Positions 19,731-33,100 of a DNA stretch of 34,252 nt are shown piece after piece; within the stretch, counting starts at the first letter, position 1, and the number at the start of each line of letters is the position of its first letter. A program made the position numbers and the translations under genes. The stretch comes from Azolla pinnata (lineage: Eukaryota > Streptophyta > Polypodiopsida > Salviniales > Salviniaceae). The DNA lies in contig JBBBWG010031720.1 of NCBI GenBank assembly GCA_037176905.1, positions 10,151 through 44,402 on the forward strand, given 5' to 3'. The notes beneath the pieces were generated by a model, which was not told the DNA's origin, ran no database searches, and saw only the letters and a list, made by a program, of their open reading frames with translations.

Positions 19731-22539
19731 ATGGCGGGTGTTCCCAAGGTATTGCAGAAGCTTGCCCACAAGGTGGGTATGGCTGGTCCGATCAATTGGT
19801 ACCCTGGTCACATGGCTTCGGCCACTCGCTCTATTAGGGAGAGGCTTCGCCTCATCGACCTCATCCTTGAAGTCAGAGACTCGCGGGTGAGTAGAAACTC
19901 CGCTTTCGGCTTTGCCTTCCTCATCCTTCTCTCACTTCTATACGCCATGGATGCCTGCGTGTGTGGGTATGAATGAATGTTGTTTGTGTATGTGTGGATG
20001 AATGAATGTCTGCCTATTTCTTTGTATGTATGTATGTATGTATGTATGTATGTATGAATCAGTGTGAGCGTGTTGAGTGCCTGGATGTATGTCTAAAGAG
20101 GCACCCCTCTTTCAGCTTTTCCTGCATTCGTTTCTTACTTCTATATGTAGAAATGTATGTGTGTGTCTGTACGAAAGAATGGTATTTATGTATGTGTATA
20201 AGAATGTTTGTGTGCGTTTGAATGTATATCTGAAATCTCTGTGTGTATATGTAAATATTTATGTGGATAACATGGGTATGTGTGTAGTCAGGCACTTTGT
20301 CTGTGTATATCTGAATGTATGTGTTTATATCCAGATGTATGTACCTGATTGTGTAAGTATGCATGTATTTGTAGACTCGGATAATATAGCATATGTAGTT
20401 AGTTTGATGTATGTACATGGATAATGAATGGATAATTGTAGGATCTCTGGCCATAGGAATGGAAACGTGTATGTCCAGCCGTAGGAATGTATAGGTGATT
20501 ATCTAAACATACAGATAAAATGCTATTCTTGCAGATTCCTTGCACCTCAGCAAATGAAGACTTTCAGGATGTCATATCGAGAAAGCGACGGCTCATTGTC
20601 TTCAATAAAGCAGACCTAACTAACCCCAACATGGTTTATGTAAGAATCAACTAATCCTGTCCTTAGTTCTTGGTGAATTTCAGCTAACTAGTTAATTAGA
20701 CAATGTTGACATTTGGAAACGTGTCTTTGGATAAGAGAAGGTGCGTCGATCTAATAATGCTTGAAAACACTTTCGTAGAATAAAGCTATTAAATTGACAT
20801 GAACTTTGCCTCCAAAGCTGGTTTCTTCTTGTAAATGTGCATTTATGTGTTACCAATTTTCTGCTCGTAATTTACACCCTGAGGTCATTTTGATGAATAG
20901 AAATGGAAAGATCACTTTGATTCGAAGAATGAAGCCTCTGTTTTTGTCAATGCCCACAACAAGGACTCGATAAAACTGGTGAGCAAGAGAGATTAAATTC
21001 TTCGATTTTGCCTGTTACGTTAGGCAGTTATAGTAATTAAATTATAGTTATTTTGATGTGCTTCTCCTATCTTCCTCACAGTCTTATAGAGAACATTAAT
21101 TTATTTGTCTTCCTTTGGAAAGCTGTATCACGAGGTTCGGCAACAACTCAAAGACCTTATGGAGAGACCTACGCTGCTGATTATGGTTGTTGGTATCCCA
21201 AATGTTGGAAAGTCGGCGATTATCAATGGACTTCATGCTTTTAGCCACTCTGGTTGGTACGATCTGGATGCCTCTTGAATAGTTAACAATAATGGAGTCT
21301 CATGGATTGGACATTTAGGAATTTTGTTTTTTTGCTTGCATTTTTCATGTTGAAGACTTGTTATGTCACGATGAAAAAGGAATTTGGTGGATTGCATTTG
21401 GAAACTTGTGTAGAAACGCATTTGTGTAGGAAGAGAACATATGTGGACGGCATATTTATGATAACTACTGTTAATGATTTTATTTGCATCAAAAGGCTAG
21501 AATTAGAACAAGTTAATTGATGATATACAAAAGAGCTGAGATGAGTTTTGATAACTTATTGCAGACAATGAAAAACTGAAGAAAGCAACTGTGGGACCTT
21601 TGCCCGGTGTTACTCAAAACTTGCAAGGGTTCAAGGTATGATGATAATGATGAGCCGGTAATAACGAGCTTTGTGTGTGTGTGTTTTATGTCATATAACT
21701 AAATTCTCCAAACATAATAGATTCACAGCCATCCCAGCATATTTGTTCTCGACACTCCTGGAGTGCTAGTTCCGAATATCAATGATCTGGATGCTGGCTT
21801 GAAGCTGGCATTAACAGGTATTTTTGACAAGATTGCGGTGTTGTCTTCACAACCCTAAATGCTAAACCTGGTCAAATGGGGTATTGAACTCAGTGAAATC
21901 AGGATGTACTCCCTACAGGTGCGATAAAAGATACAATTGTTGGAGAAGAGAGGCTTGGCCGTTTTCTCCTCGCATTCCTCAATAGTCGCCAGGCTCCTCT
22001 CAAGTGGAAAAAGAGCATAGAGGAAGCTAGGGCAAAAGAAGAAGCCGAAAAGAAATTGTATCTAGAGAAAACAAAGCCCAAAACATTGTTGGAGCTGAAA
22101 AAGCAGGCTTATCTGGCACAAAAGCAGCAAAACAAGAAAGAAAAGCGCGTTACTGATCACAACAAGGTCTAGCGATTCGAATACCCTCCTCCATTCACTT
22201 CAATTAGAAAGGATAAAAATTGCGGTGATATATTTTTGATACTTCCTTTGATTCGTCTGCATGTTACCTTTTTTTTTGCAGGACTCGGTGGTTCTATCGG
22301 TGCGCGAGTCGTTGTGTAGCACGCTGTCGGATTTCGATGGTGATCTCGAAGACGAGAAGAGCATCGAGGAGCTCGTGGATGCGCAAATGCATGAGCTTCG
22401 CAAGGTTCTGAAAGTCCCTATGGACCTCGGGGATGTCGGGTGGACAGTAGTCTCGAGGAAACTGCTGAATCTTTACAGGATAGGAAGGCTGGGTCATTAT
22501 GCTCTTGATATGCTTCCTGGTGAGGAGCAGCTTTCATGA
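19731..22539 (+). CDS. MTG1/SIN2-type circularly permuted GTPase, organelle ribosome assembly
   Basis: Eight exons in phase: 19731-19886, 20535-20639, 20901-20978, 21123-21252, 21565-21635, 21721-21817, 21919-22166 and 22282-22539, giving 380 aa (Arabidopsis SIN2 is of similar size). The N-terminus INWYPGHMASATRSI is diagnostic. G motifs come in permuted order G4-G1-G2-G3: NKAD at 76-79, GIPNVGKS at 137-144, the G2 threonine in GPLPGVT at about 173, and DTPG at 191-194. The signature DAR motif reads EVRDSR at 47-52. The C-terminus LSDFDGDLEDE...LNLYRIGRLGHY matches the family tail. A Lys/Glu-rich stretch (about 245-295) lies between the GTPase and the tail. MTG1 proteins act late in mitoribosome large-subunit assembly. 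SIN2 is mitochondrial and required for ovule development. No strong presequence is visible before INWYPGHM. Confidence 0.93.
20023..20056. repeat. (TATG)n microsatellite in MTG1 intron 1
   Basis: About eight perfect TATG units, set in a wider TG/TATG-rich intron (19960-20420). The motif is the same as the main constituent of the 1971-3432 array. Confidence 0.9.
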
Positions 22540-24144
22540 AGCTCATAATATAACCTAAATACACCTGCCTAACTCATTATGCTTCGATGTCCTGATTGAG
22601 GAAGGCTCTGTCGATTATGGCATCATGCTTTTGATGAGTGTGGGTGGTCTCTTTGTCAGGTGCATGTTTTGCCATAAGATCTACATTGCGATTGTGATGT
22701 AAAGCTTTCCATTGTTCCTACAAGGTATATACAATTCAGCAATGTTTTGAGGCTGTTTCCATTGCGTGTAAAGTTTCGGTATCCGTTATCCGTCTGTTTC
22801 AGATCAACAGTAGAGTTGATGCTTTGCTGCAAGGGCCATCTAAATCTGATGTGCTTGATGTGATCAGTGCCATGATCTATGTGCATTTTTTATCAGTTCC
22901 CGACTTGTATTTTTATCAATTGTTGAGAAAGCTGTTTAAGCTCTCTAGATGTGCTTGCTTTTTCGCATTCTTGTGTTCTTTTTAATCGCTATTAGTAGGA
23001 CATTAAGAAACAGAACAAGAAGGAAGAGTTTAACATGCAAGGGTTTAGTAGAATTAATAGCGGCAAGATTTCTCATTAATTGCTATCCTTCCTTCAAATG
23101 TTTTCGAGTTCGGTGAGTTTCAACCAATTCTGAGTTGCAAATTCCATTTGGAATCGGGGACATCGATCTTTCCTCCCTCTTGCCTTTTGATCACAATATA
23201 CTCCTGCCTATGACGCTAACATCATAAAGGGCAGTGATTTATCTCAAATTAGCATGCTCAAATTTAAGCTAAGCACATACCTATGCAATCCAGATTGATC
23301 TTCCCATTTCAAAATATCTGCTTATGTTACTGTCCTCATTAATGTAGAAATCCAAATTGGACAATGTTTATGTTAGTAAGCAGTTTTTTTATTGTATGAC
23401 AAGCTCAAGGGGAAATTCTAACAAAATGATGTTAGGAAAAATAGCTCTACTAAACAAGTGGAAGATAACTATGCTTTTCAAAGGAGATGTTTTACAATTA
23501 GAATTATTGCACACCAAGATGGTTCTTCCCTACTAAGAGGTCACGAGGATGGTGAAGGAGATCGCCATTATGGACCACACAAACTTTTGGTTTTTGCTAG
23601 GAATTATGTTGTTTCTAGTCCATACCGTAAAAGCAGAAAGATTGGTGCATAAAATGGGTTAGTCTCATTCTTTGTTCTTCCGATTCGATGTATAATGTTT
23701 CTAGATAGAATGGACCCCAGTCTTCATGATCTTTGGTCAACCTTGAAACATTCATAGTGACTTATTCTGAACTCTACTTTGCAGGTGTTTTATTTTGGTT
23801 CATCCTGATGTATAATCTGCTAATTTTGGAAAAGGAAAAGTAGAAATCCAAGCTGATGATAGTTCATTGAAGGTCTTATCGTCGGAGTCAATGTGGTGCA
23901 TCGGACTTCAACAACAAAGCTTCGGCAATTGATGAATGTTTTAATCAATTTTTTACCATAAAGGTTTACATACTGCCTCGGAAGAATGGTTGAATGCGGG
24001 TAATCAATTTGTTAAACCTGAGGAAGGTATGAACATTATGCGGATCTCTTGCTATTCTTAAAAAAATCGAGTTTCTTACCGACATAAACTTACGAATGAA
24101 TTTGATTTGGGCTCTTTTCTCGATAAAACTCCGCTCGATTCTCT
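22540..24144. other. Convergent intergenic region between MTG1 and UGT80
   Basis: AT-rich DNA between the MTG1 stop at 22539 and the UGT80 stop at 24145, presumably holding both 3' UTRs. Short ORFs such as 23458-23652 have no recognisable motif. No tandem array is present, in contrast to the promoter regions in this window. Confidence 0.5.
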
Positions 24145-27100
24145 TCACTCAAAACACCACGGCAAACACCACAGCCTTCGTAGTGTTATCAAGATGATTT
24201 CGAAAACGTTCGGTGGATCCGTCGCAACCGAAGTTCGGGGTGATTTTCCCACCCAGTGCTTGTAAAACGCGTTCACCGCTTCTCCTACACCATCTTCTTG
24301 CTCTATCTGTTTAGCGAGCTCCAACGATTTCAACTTCACCTGTAAGCAATATAAGAGCTTTCGATCAAAGTCATATAAATCATGGAGCAAACTTTCTTTT
24401 CTATGCCGCCTCGAATATAATGCACTTTTACCTCCTCATCTAGCATGAAACGAATCGCGTGTATGAGCCGATCCAACGAGAATTGTTTCGCAGGAATCGG
24501 TCTTGGTCCAACACCTTTTGCATGCACCATTTCGCCCCAGAAGAATTGGTCCCCGAAAAATGGTATGATGGTAGTCGGGCACTATGGCAACAGCAAGGAG
24601 GAAACATAAATCACCTTATCATAGACCTTGCAAAGATATCTGTGACATATTTTTAGGTTTTACAGAATACCCCAGCTCTTAGACCAGCAGCAGTTGTGCC
24701 AGCACCTCCATGATGCACCTATTAAAAGAAAAGACAAAATCTTTATTGACTACACACTCCATGATGCACCTATTAAAAGGAAAGACCAGTTTCTGATACT
24801 GTAGGAAATTGATGTAGTTTGTATATCATGAAAAGAAATGATAGATCGTCTATAGAGGCAAAAGCTAGAATTCACTGGTCAGTGTTGATGGGAGCATCCT
24901 CTAGGTCCATGGATATCAATGTATTATCATCATTTGTTATTCTGCATAATGGAAATAGATCTCTGAAAGAAAGTTACCACAACTTTTTCCTTATGAAATA
25001 AATTAAGACCTACTTTGGTAAGCACTGGCCCTTGCATAAGGACTATCTGGTAGCTATAGTTTCCTTACGAATTCTGTAACCCATCCAAAGCATGAACGAG
25101 ATGCCGAAGTACAGACACCTTTTTACACCGAAATTCTGATTACAAGTAACTCACTAACGATTACCCTCTAAAGATATCACTTCTGTATCTTCATCTCAAG
25201 ATTCTTTGACATCATTTTAGGCTACGCCTTTTACTGCTTAAAACCAGCATGAAGTATCATAATATAGGAGTTTTATTCTTAAAGATTTCGTGTGTGAATG
25301 TTGGGTCACGCATGGTAAAACTGCAAATTGCTGTCAGTGATAGAAATGGGAGCCCCAAACATGGAAGATAATGATATATATATTTTCTAACATAATATGA
25401 CTTAGGTACTATGGCTATAAAATTTTCTTCTGTATTGCTTGGCTATAAATCGTGTGTTCATCCCTTTGTCTCCATATATCTTGTGTCTATCCTAATGTTG
25501 TGTTGCTCACACACTCACTCATCAAGATTTAGAAGCCGAAGGGCTATTACTATCAAGCATAGAATGAGTCAACTCACAGGAAATAACCAGAAGAGAGCAA
25601 CCCTTGGAACTGAGAAGAGCATCACAGCCAATGAAGAACCATCATCAAGAGAAGGAAATAGCCAGTAACTGAAGATGAATGGAAAAACAACACGAAGCTT
25701 GAAACACAATTGCCTAATATGGACATCTAGGGATACATAGAGTGGGTTTGGAGAGTGAACCCTCCAATGGACAGCCAACATAGAGAACTCAAGGCTATAG
25801 GTGTAAAGGTCAAGGAATGTGCTAAAATATATATCAATCTCATCATAGGAGGGAATGGGTAGACAATGGGGAGGAGAAGAACATTCTTGAAACAAGAGTT
25901 TGAGATGAAAGACCTAGTAATGCTTTCTAAGCATCTAGATCATTCAAATGTCGAATGAAATTAGCTCACAACTTTAATATTTTATGAAATTGCAGAAAAC
26001 TTTTTGCATGGTGGACTATAAGGAATATCCAACTCCCTAGACTGAGATCCAAGTAGATGTCACATCAGAGTTAGGTACCAAAGAATGTATAATCAGATCA
26101 TGGTTCAGATTACAATCACCGATCCAGGTATGGTTGTGTGGTAGGACTCCAGAGTCATTTTATGTATAAACCATACAAGACAAGCCTCATCTAAGCCTTG
26201 TTAAGAGGATCCTAAGGAATGTGAAGTTCATAACAAACTTCAAAAGCCGGTTTGTTGCATCAGCACCAATCAAATTGAGCGGATACAAAAACATTGAAGA
26301 AGCAGGTAGTCGAACAAAGAGATGCTCTACTAGTGGATACATGTTACAATAGGTAGCCGAGTAATAGAGTGAGATGCTCTACTAGTGGATACAGTTGTGA
26401 TTTCCTGTAGTGGAAGGGGGGACATTCTTAAAGACTTCAATATCGACAGGAAATTAATTATACTCACCACAGCAGTACATTGAGGGAACAACCAATCATG
26501 AGGACAGTTCTCCAAGAGGAATATCGAACCAGGTGTCTCTTTAACTGACAAAAAACAAAATTTATTACCTTATATATGTGATATATTCAAAGTTTTAAGC
26601 AAAAAGTTTGAGGACAGACAGTAAGGAAAGGAAATCATGATACTTACGATCTCCAAGTCCACCCCAACCTTTGTCAATGATACCTCTCTGGTTAGTCTCT
26701 TGCAACGCTTGTACTATAATTTCGGTCATTTCCCTTGGATGCTCAACAGGCTTCAAAAGAAAACTATTTGTTACTTTCTAAAGTCAAATATAAACGACTG
26801 CCATTTTACTTAGTCATTTAGAAATAGCAATGTTGAAGTATCCAAAGGTAAACTTTTAGAAGTGAGGAAATTACAAGGCTTCCGAACCCCACATATATGG
26901 GCTTTTCACCACCACTCATCCACTTCACAAGAGCCTCTGGTGGTGTATAGTCATTAGACAAATCCAAGAAACAAAATCCCAATACGTCCACTTTTGGCCC
27001 CCAATCTGCATTAAACTAGATTGGATTTCATATTTAAAAATAGACAAGATTCCCCGAAGTTACTTAATTTTATTGGGGTATTTAGCTTCTATAGATACAA

Positions 27101-30100
27101 ATGCTATTATCAGCAATAGCAAGTTTTTTATGCAGACTTCTCATTGATTTCTTTGAAACCTGAAATTCTCACCAATACATAATATTTTCTTTCCTTTGAT
27201 TCTTCATAAAACCCAGAAATTGACACATTTGCAAGAAAACATTAGGCACAACCTGAATTTGGCTGCTTACCTAAAGTCCTGTGTCGCTGCAGCTTTAATT
27301 TTCTAATTTGCACCCACAGAATTACCCTTATAATTATGATGCGAATGAATGGCTTCAATCCTAATTGATTTCAGATGGACAAGCCTAAGGTAATTTCACA
27401 AAAATAACACCAGCCAAATTAATATTGACACATACGATATTACCCTTTTATGTATGATACTACTCCATACAAAAAAAGGGGTACCCATCCTGACAGTTGT
27501 ATTACCAGATTAGAACACAGTTTTTTTTTGCAGTATTTTCTGACTTTTTGCACAAGGTATACATTCTTGAGTCCAATGGGAACGTGACTACAGGCTACTG
27601 TATCCTTTCTGATTCGAGGCAGAGAACTGCAGACATTCTCATTTTCAATGAAATGAAAATATCACCATATATTTATTATACACTAAAACATAGAATAGTT
27701 TATACCTTTCGGCTTTGGAACAAGATGTGGACTCCACATATAGCCAGTTGGTAGATGCACGATTGAGCCTTGGTTCATGTTGAAATACATTTTATTCAAA
27801 TTCAGCTCTTTGATTCTGAAATCATTGATGAGGCTTCTCGTGCCCCACCACATTAAGGAGTCAACCACATGGTATGACATCTGTCAAGATATTTAGGTTT
27901 CATTATTGTTTTATCCAATCAATAGATGAGGAAATACATGTCCGGCCATGTCTCACCTTGTAACCAGCATGGTGCTTTACACGTGCCAGCGGATGAGGAA
28001 ATTCATTCGTTGGACTGCAATATAGGCATGGCGATCTTAGAATACTCCCAACCTAGAATTATGATTAAAAAATAAACAGCTGAACAAGCAAAGATTCTCT
28101 CATCTTACGTCCAAGGCATGGTAAAGAAAATATGCAGAGGAACGTCAAGACATTCTGCAACATGTACATGGCCTGTAGTGATCCACAATGGAGGCATTCC
28201 CAGTCAAACAATCAATATCAATACGAATGATCAAAACAAATAAACTCAGAAGGGTTAACATATAACTTCTGAAAAAGAACTTTCAATACAGGAAAGATAA
28301 GAGGTCCTTATATTAAAGCTCAAGCAATCATAGGAGGCTATTCATCCGTCAATAAAAAACAGAAAAGAGCATCAGCTAATCATTTATGAGATATGCAGGG
28401 ATACCCTCATACAAACAGAGACAGTAAGGTGAGGATGGTACTCATCTTTCGAAAGATGAATGGTGTCTCCTCAATGCCTCTTGAGGTATAATCTCAGTTT
28501 TCCCTTTCTGTCATCGTTGACAGCTGATATGGAAATATCCATTTACAGGAAACAATGATTAAAAGCAATCCGAAGTCTCTGTTGCCAATTTCTTTACTAG
28601 TACTTGGTAGTTGAAAGAATAGTGTAATTCCTGAATACCTCTTGAGGTAAAATATCAGTTTTTTCTTTATTGGTCTTTCGTGTTGACAGAGCTGATTTTG
28701 TAGATAGTAATATCCACAAGCAATAGAAAATCATCTGAAGACTCTATAATCAATTTCGTTTCAAATACTCTGGACCTTCTTGAATTTTTCAGACTATGAA
28801 TCATTTGACACAATTAATGTGAACTTGTCAACACAGTAAATAACTAACCTTGAGGGATATCAAACTTTGTAACCATATAGTAGCTTGAGGTACACTTCCC
28901 GTGACCATAATTCAGAAGATTACATACATTGCACATGTCTCTTGTTGTGGCAAGTGACATGTGTCGAGATTTGAAGAATCTGGATGTACAAAATTAAGTT
29001 GGTGTGCTAGACTAGGTTACTGATAAGGGCCAAGGTAATAAACAGGGTTGTTATATCAGCATAGAAGAAGAAATCCAATCTTTGTGGAAGTAGATATTGA
29101 TCATCAGTTAAAAGTGAGGTGTTATTGACAGTTAAGAGTGTAATGGAAATCATAATTATCTGTTCAAAGTATTTGCAATAATCAACTATGTCCACAACTG
29201 TGTAGCCTGAATACTCATACCCCATGAAAATAAATTCGTTTTAGTCAGAGTTATTTGTCTTCTATAATTCAAGCAATTTGTTAAGACCAAAGAGGCTAGA
29301 TATTTCCGTACCAAATGCAGGTGGATTTGCAATTATTGCATCTGCTGAGAATGGAGTACCAGATGGGCCATCTGGCTTCGTGCATGCAGGTAGCAACGAG
29401 TTCATTATGGATCGTAGCTGTTTCTTCTGTATTGATATCTCTGATCGTCCTGAAGGTAGAAACCCTTTATTCTTAACCATATCTACAAAGACAAGCATCT
29501 CAAAACTTAGCATGGCATAAGAACATAGATATCTAACTAATAAATACATCAGATAGAGACACATGGATCCTAAACCTAGGCAAATATTCGTTTCTCATGC
29601 CTGACATTCGAAGAAAAACATCAAAATGCAATCACCAAGAACTTTATATTGTTGAATATACCTGAGGCCCGTATAAGTGAAAGATACTTACATCCAGCAA
29701 GGACTTTTGGATCTCCTCCTAATGGAAAGAATTCAAGGCCATTGGAAGTCACAAAATGTTGGAAATTAGAATGTGTTGCTAATCTTACTCGATGCCCCTT
29801 TTCCTGAACAAATAGTACATAGATCGTGCCATTTACCATGGGTAAATCTAGGTTAAAAGCTTTGGTATTCTTTAACTTAGATATTATTTGATTGATTGCT
29901 AGATTTCCATTGATTTTCGTTTAATTCGGTTCTTAAATTTATAAGTCAAGTCATGGAGATAAATTTAGCCATTATAGTGGGTATGCAGAATAGGGAGACC
30001 GGCTTTTCAGATATCTTTCAGTAGTAAAGAAGGTTGAATATGTAAGACAAAGAAAACATCGAGGCTAAATAAGACCCCTACAAACGCGTACAAAAGATTA

Positions 30101-33100
30101 TGGTTTCATTGTGTCTCCAAAACCCGTACATCAAGAAAAGAAAAAAGATTTCAATCGTCAATTATAAGTGAAGATGTTCATTCTCCTTAACGATTTCATT
30201 TGATGCGGAAGCATCGTGATTCTGTTATAAGGAATATTGCAGACACCAAATGGTCACCCAATGGTTATTCCATCAGACTATCACAGTCGGTGTCTCTCAT
30301 AGGGTTTCACACTCATGGATTTCACTTTTTTCTAACAGAATGTTCCACATCGATGTCTTTACTATTCTCAAAAATTCTATCCACTGTTAGTTATTGGTGA
30401 GCTGATCCAAAACTGAGCATAGTATGGTCAACTAGAGATCCAGCAAAACAGCATATTGTATCAAGACTCAATGCTTACCTTTAATCTCTTCCCTATAGCC
30501 ACAAAAGGTTGAACATCTCCCCTTGTCCCTACAATAAGCATTGCAATATTCAAGTGTGATGGAACGTCCTTGGTTGAATCTTCAGATGGAAGCTCAAATT
30601 CACGCTCTATTTCATCTTCCAAGTCAAACAGTGGTGGTGCAACCTCAACTTCCACTGTACCATCAGTTTTTATTTTGACCAAATTCTCGATTATTCTTTT
30701 CTGTTAATATGAGTCCTCAAATAAGAGATTGGCAGCTATACTTTTAACTTTTCTTAAGCATACAATAGTTTACCTTTTCACGCTCAGAAAGCTTTTCTGC
30801 TGGCCTTGATTGATGGATTGTCTCACTTTGTTTTTGATTTTCCTTCTTCCTGTCTGTCTTAGATCTTGACAAACTTTGGGCGTGCTCCTCAATATTAATC
30901 ATAGATGCCCCACAAGGGGTTGTTTTTGACCTCCCAAGCACTGGCCGCAGAGATCCACACATCAAGCAACACAATATTTTCGAAGTACGCAGAATATTAT
31001 AAACTAGGCATGGAAAAGGAGCAAGAAACATAATACATTTCACTGAACATTTTACAACCTAGAAGACAGACACATAACCAATGATAAATCACATGAAGTA
31101 TTTAGTGTAAGCCAGTGTGCAGCTAACAACAGTGTTACTAGAGATATGAGCCTTCATGCTGGAAAACAAAATGTCAATTCATGGCTACCATCTTCGTTGT
31201 GGGTGTTTCTTCATGATGTGAGAGAATACGTTAGATGTGTTGCCCAGCCAGAGACAAAACATAAAAAACGCCTAAGAACTTTTCCACCAAGAACTTCCTA
31301 TTGAAACCTGCTCCCACCTACACCCTCCAGGAAGCCTTGATTCAGCTGTCAAATTCTCCGGTTACACCACCTTATAGTCCATCCTGTTATTTTCTTGATG
31401 TATTCATTTATGAATTGTTGTCTATATCTCTCTGTTCATAAATGTGGTTCAAGTATATGCATGTGTGTGTATGTATGTATCTATGCATGCGTGAATGTAC
31501 GGATGCTTGCATGTATGCATGTGCATAAAAAAGGATTGGCATTTCCTTTTCATGTCACATGTTTCAGGTTGTGTTTCTACTGCTGTCATTCCTTAATATG
31601 ATGGATAGAGTCTATGCTGCAGATTACATAATACATGACAATGCCATCAGATGCTCTTGATGCTGGCATCATATTTTTACATACTTGCAAGATCCATACA
31701 AATGACTGCTTTATGTAAACAACCAACCAACAAGCATTAAATTGTTGGGACCAACAAATCAAATATACAACGGATCCAGATAAGAATCAGCAATACTGAG
31801 GTTAAATGCGTCATATATGTGAAGCATCAAAAAAAGAATAAATGGTCACATAAAAATGGAGTGACTCACTTATATGCTTCTATTAATTAGCTATTCCATG
31901 CAACTCTATTCATATCCTCAATTCCCAAAAGTAAGCACACCATGCTCAAGCCTTCAATAATCAGAATTAACTAGTTTTTAACTGTTCGTTTGTGATGTTC
32001 ACCTGCAGATGGGCACTCCCGCAAAGGTACTTCTGATACACATCCTGTAGAAACTGCAATAAATTAACATTAAAATTTCAGAGTTGTTTCATTTTTCAGC
32101 ATTAAAATAGATACTTGAAATCTCTTTTACACTGCCATTACCAGTATTTTGCTCCATTGCAACCTCAGGTACTGCTTGCTGCAATAACTGACCGCTTAAA
32201 TCTGAACCACAATCATCTTCAAGACTGGTAGACGTTTCCTTCTTCACGCTAAATTCCATAACTTCAATTTTCTCAAGTAAAAAACTTGATGCACCTACAC
32301 TGGAGATGCCATTGATGTCCTTCTCTTTCTTGAAACCTTCTAGGGATTCTGAATGTTCCACTACTCTGCTTCTTTGTGGATTACTGGTATAATCGAAGAT
32401 CATCCTGTGAAGATGGAGGTTGATGAGTATGTTTCCTAAAAAGGTACCAAGAAATTCAAGAGAGTGGAAACTTTGGATCAGAGCAATAGGGAGCATCTGT
32501 AAGAGAAAATGTATCCATCTGATGACACTTGCTCAGGAAGAAGAAGAGTAACTAGCCACATGAGAATGACACATTCCTGAGATTGAAATGCATTGATCTC
32601 TCAAAACCATATTTCATTCCTCATTCATCTCTTCTCCTTCTCCTCCTCCTCCTTCCTCTCCTCCTCCAAATGTCTTCTTTTTCTTGGAGTTTTTTTCAAG
32701 CTGCTTCTTCCAAAAATTCTTTATCTTCTTCTCCGGCCTTCTCTTTCTTTCCTTCTTCTTTTGCAAATGAATTGTGCTAATCAAGATCTGCAAATCTAGG
32801 GATTTCTATGTTTATCCACAACAAGGATGAGGAAGGAAGCAATTCGTTTCACTGCATTTCTTTCTGAAGCAAAATGTCTTTTTCTTCTCTGATTATCGCA
32901 GGAAGTGAACCAAACCTTTAGGCTTTCTTCAGTGTATATACAAGTCAAGAAGACAGGAGGAAAACTTATAATGATTCGACCAGAATTTATCTTTGAAGCT
33001 GCATTGGAATGTTTCTTCTCAAGAGAATGGACCAAAAACATGAAATTTTCTTCCGATTCTACAGAATTCAGAAAGAAACAACAAAAAGAAGCTTACATCG

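Noticed and set aside
23458-23652. 64-residue plus-strand frame between MTG1 and UGT80
   Set aside because: Short, no motif, no splice or promoter context. Expected by chance in 1.6 kb.
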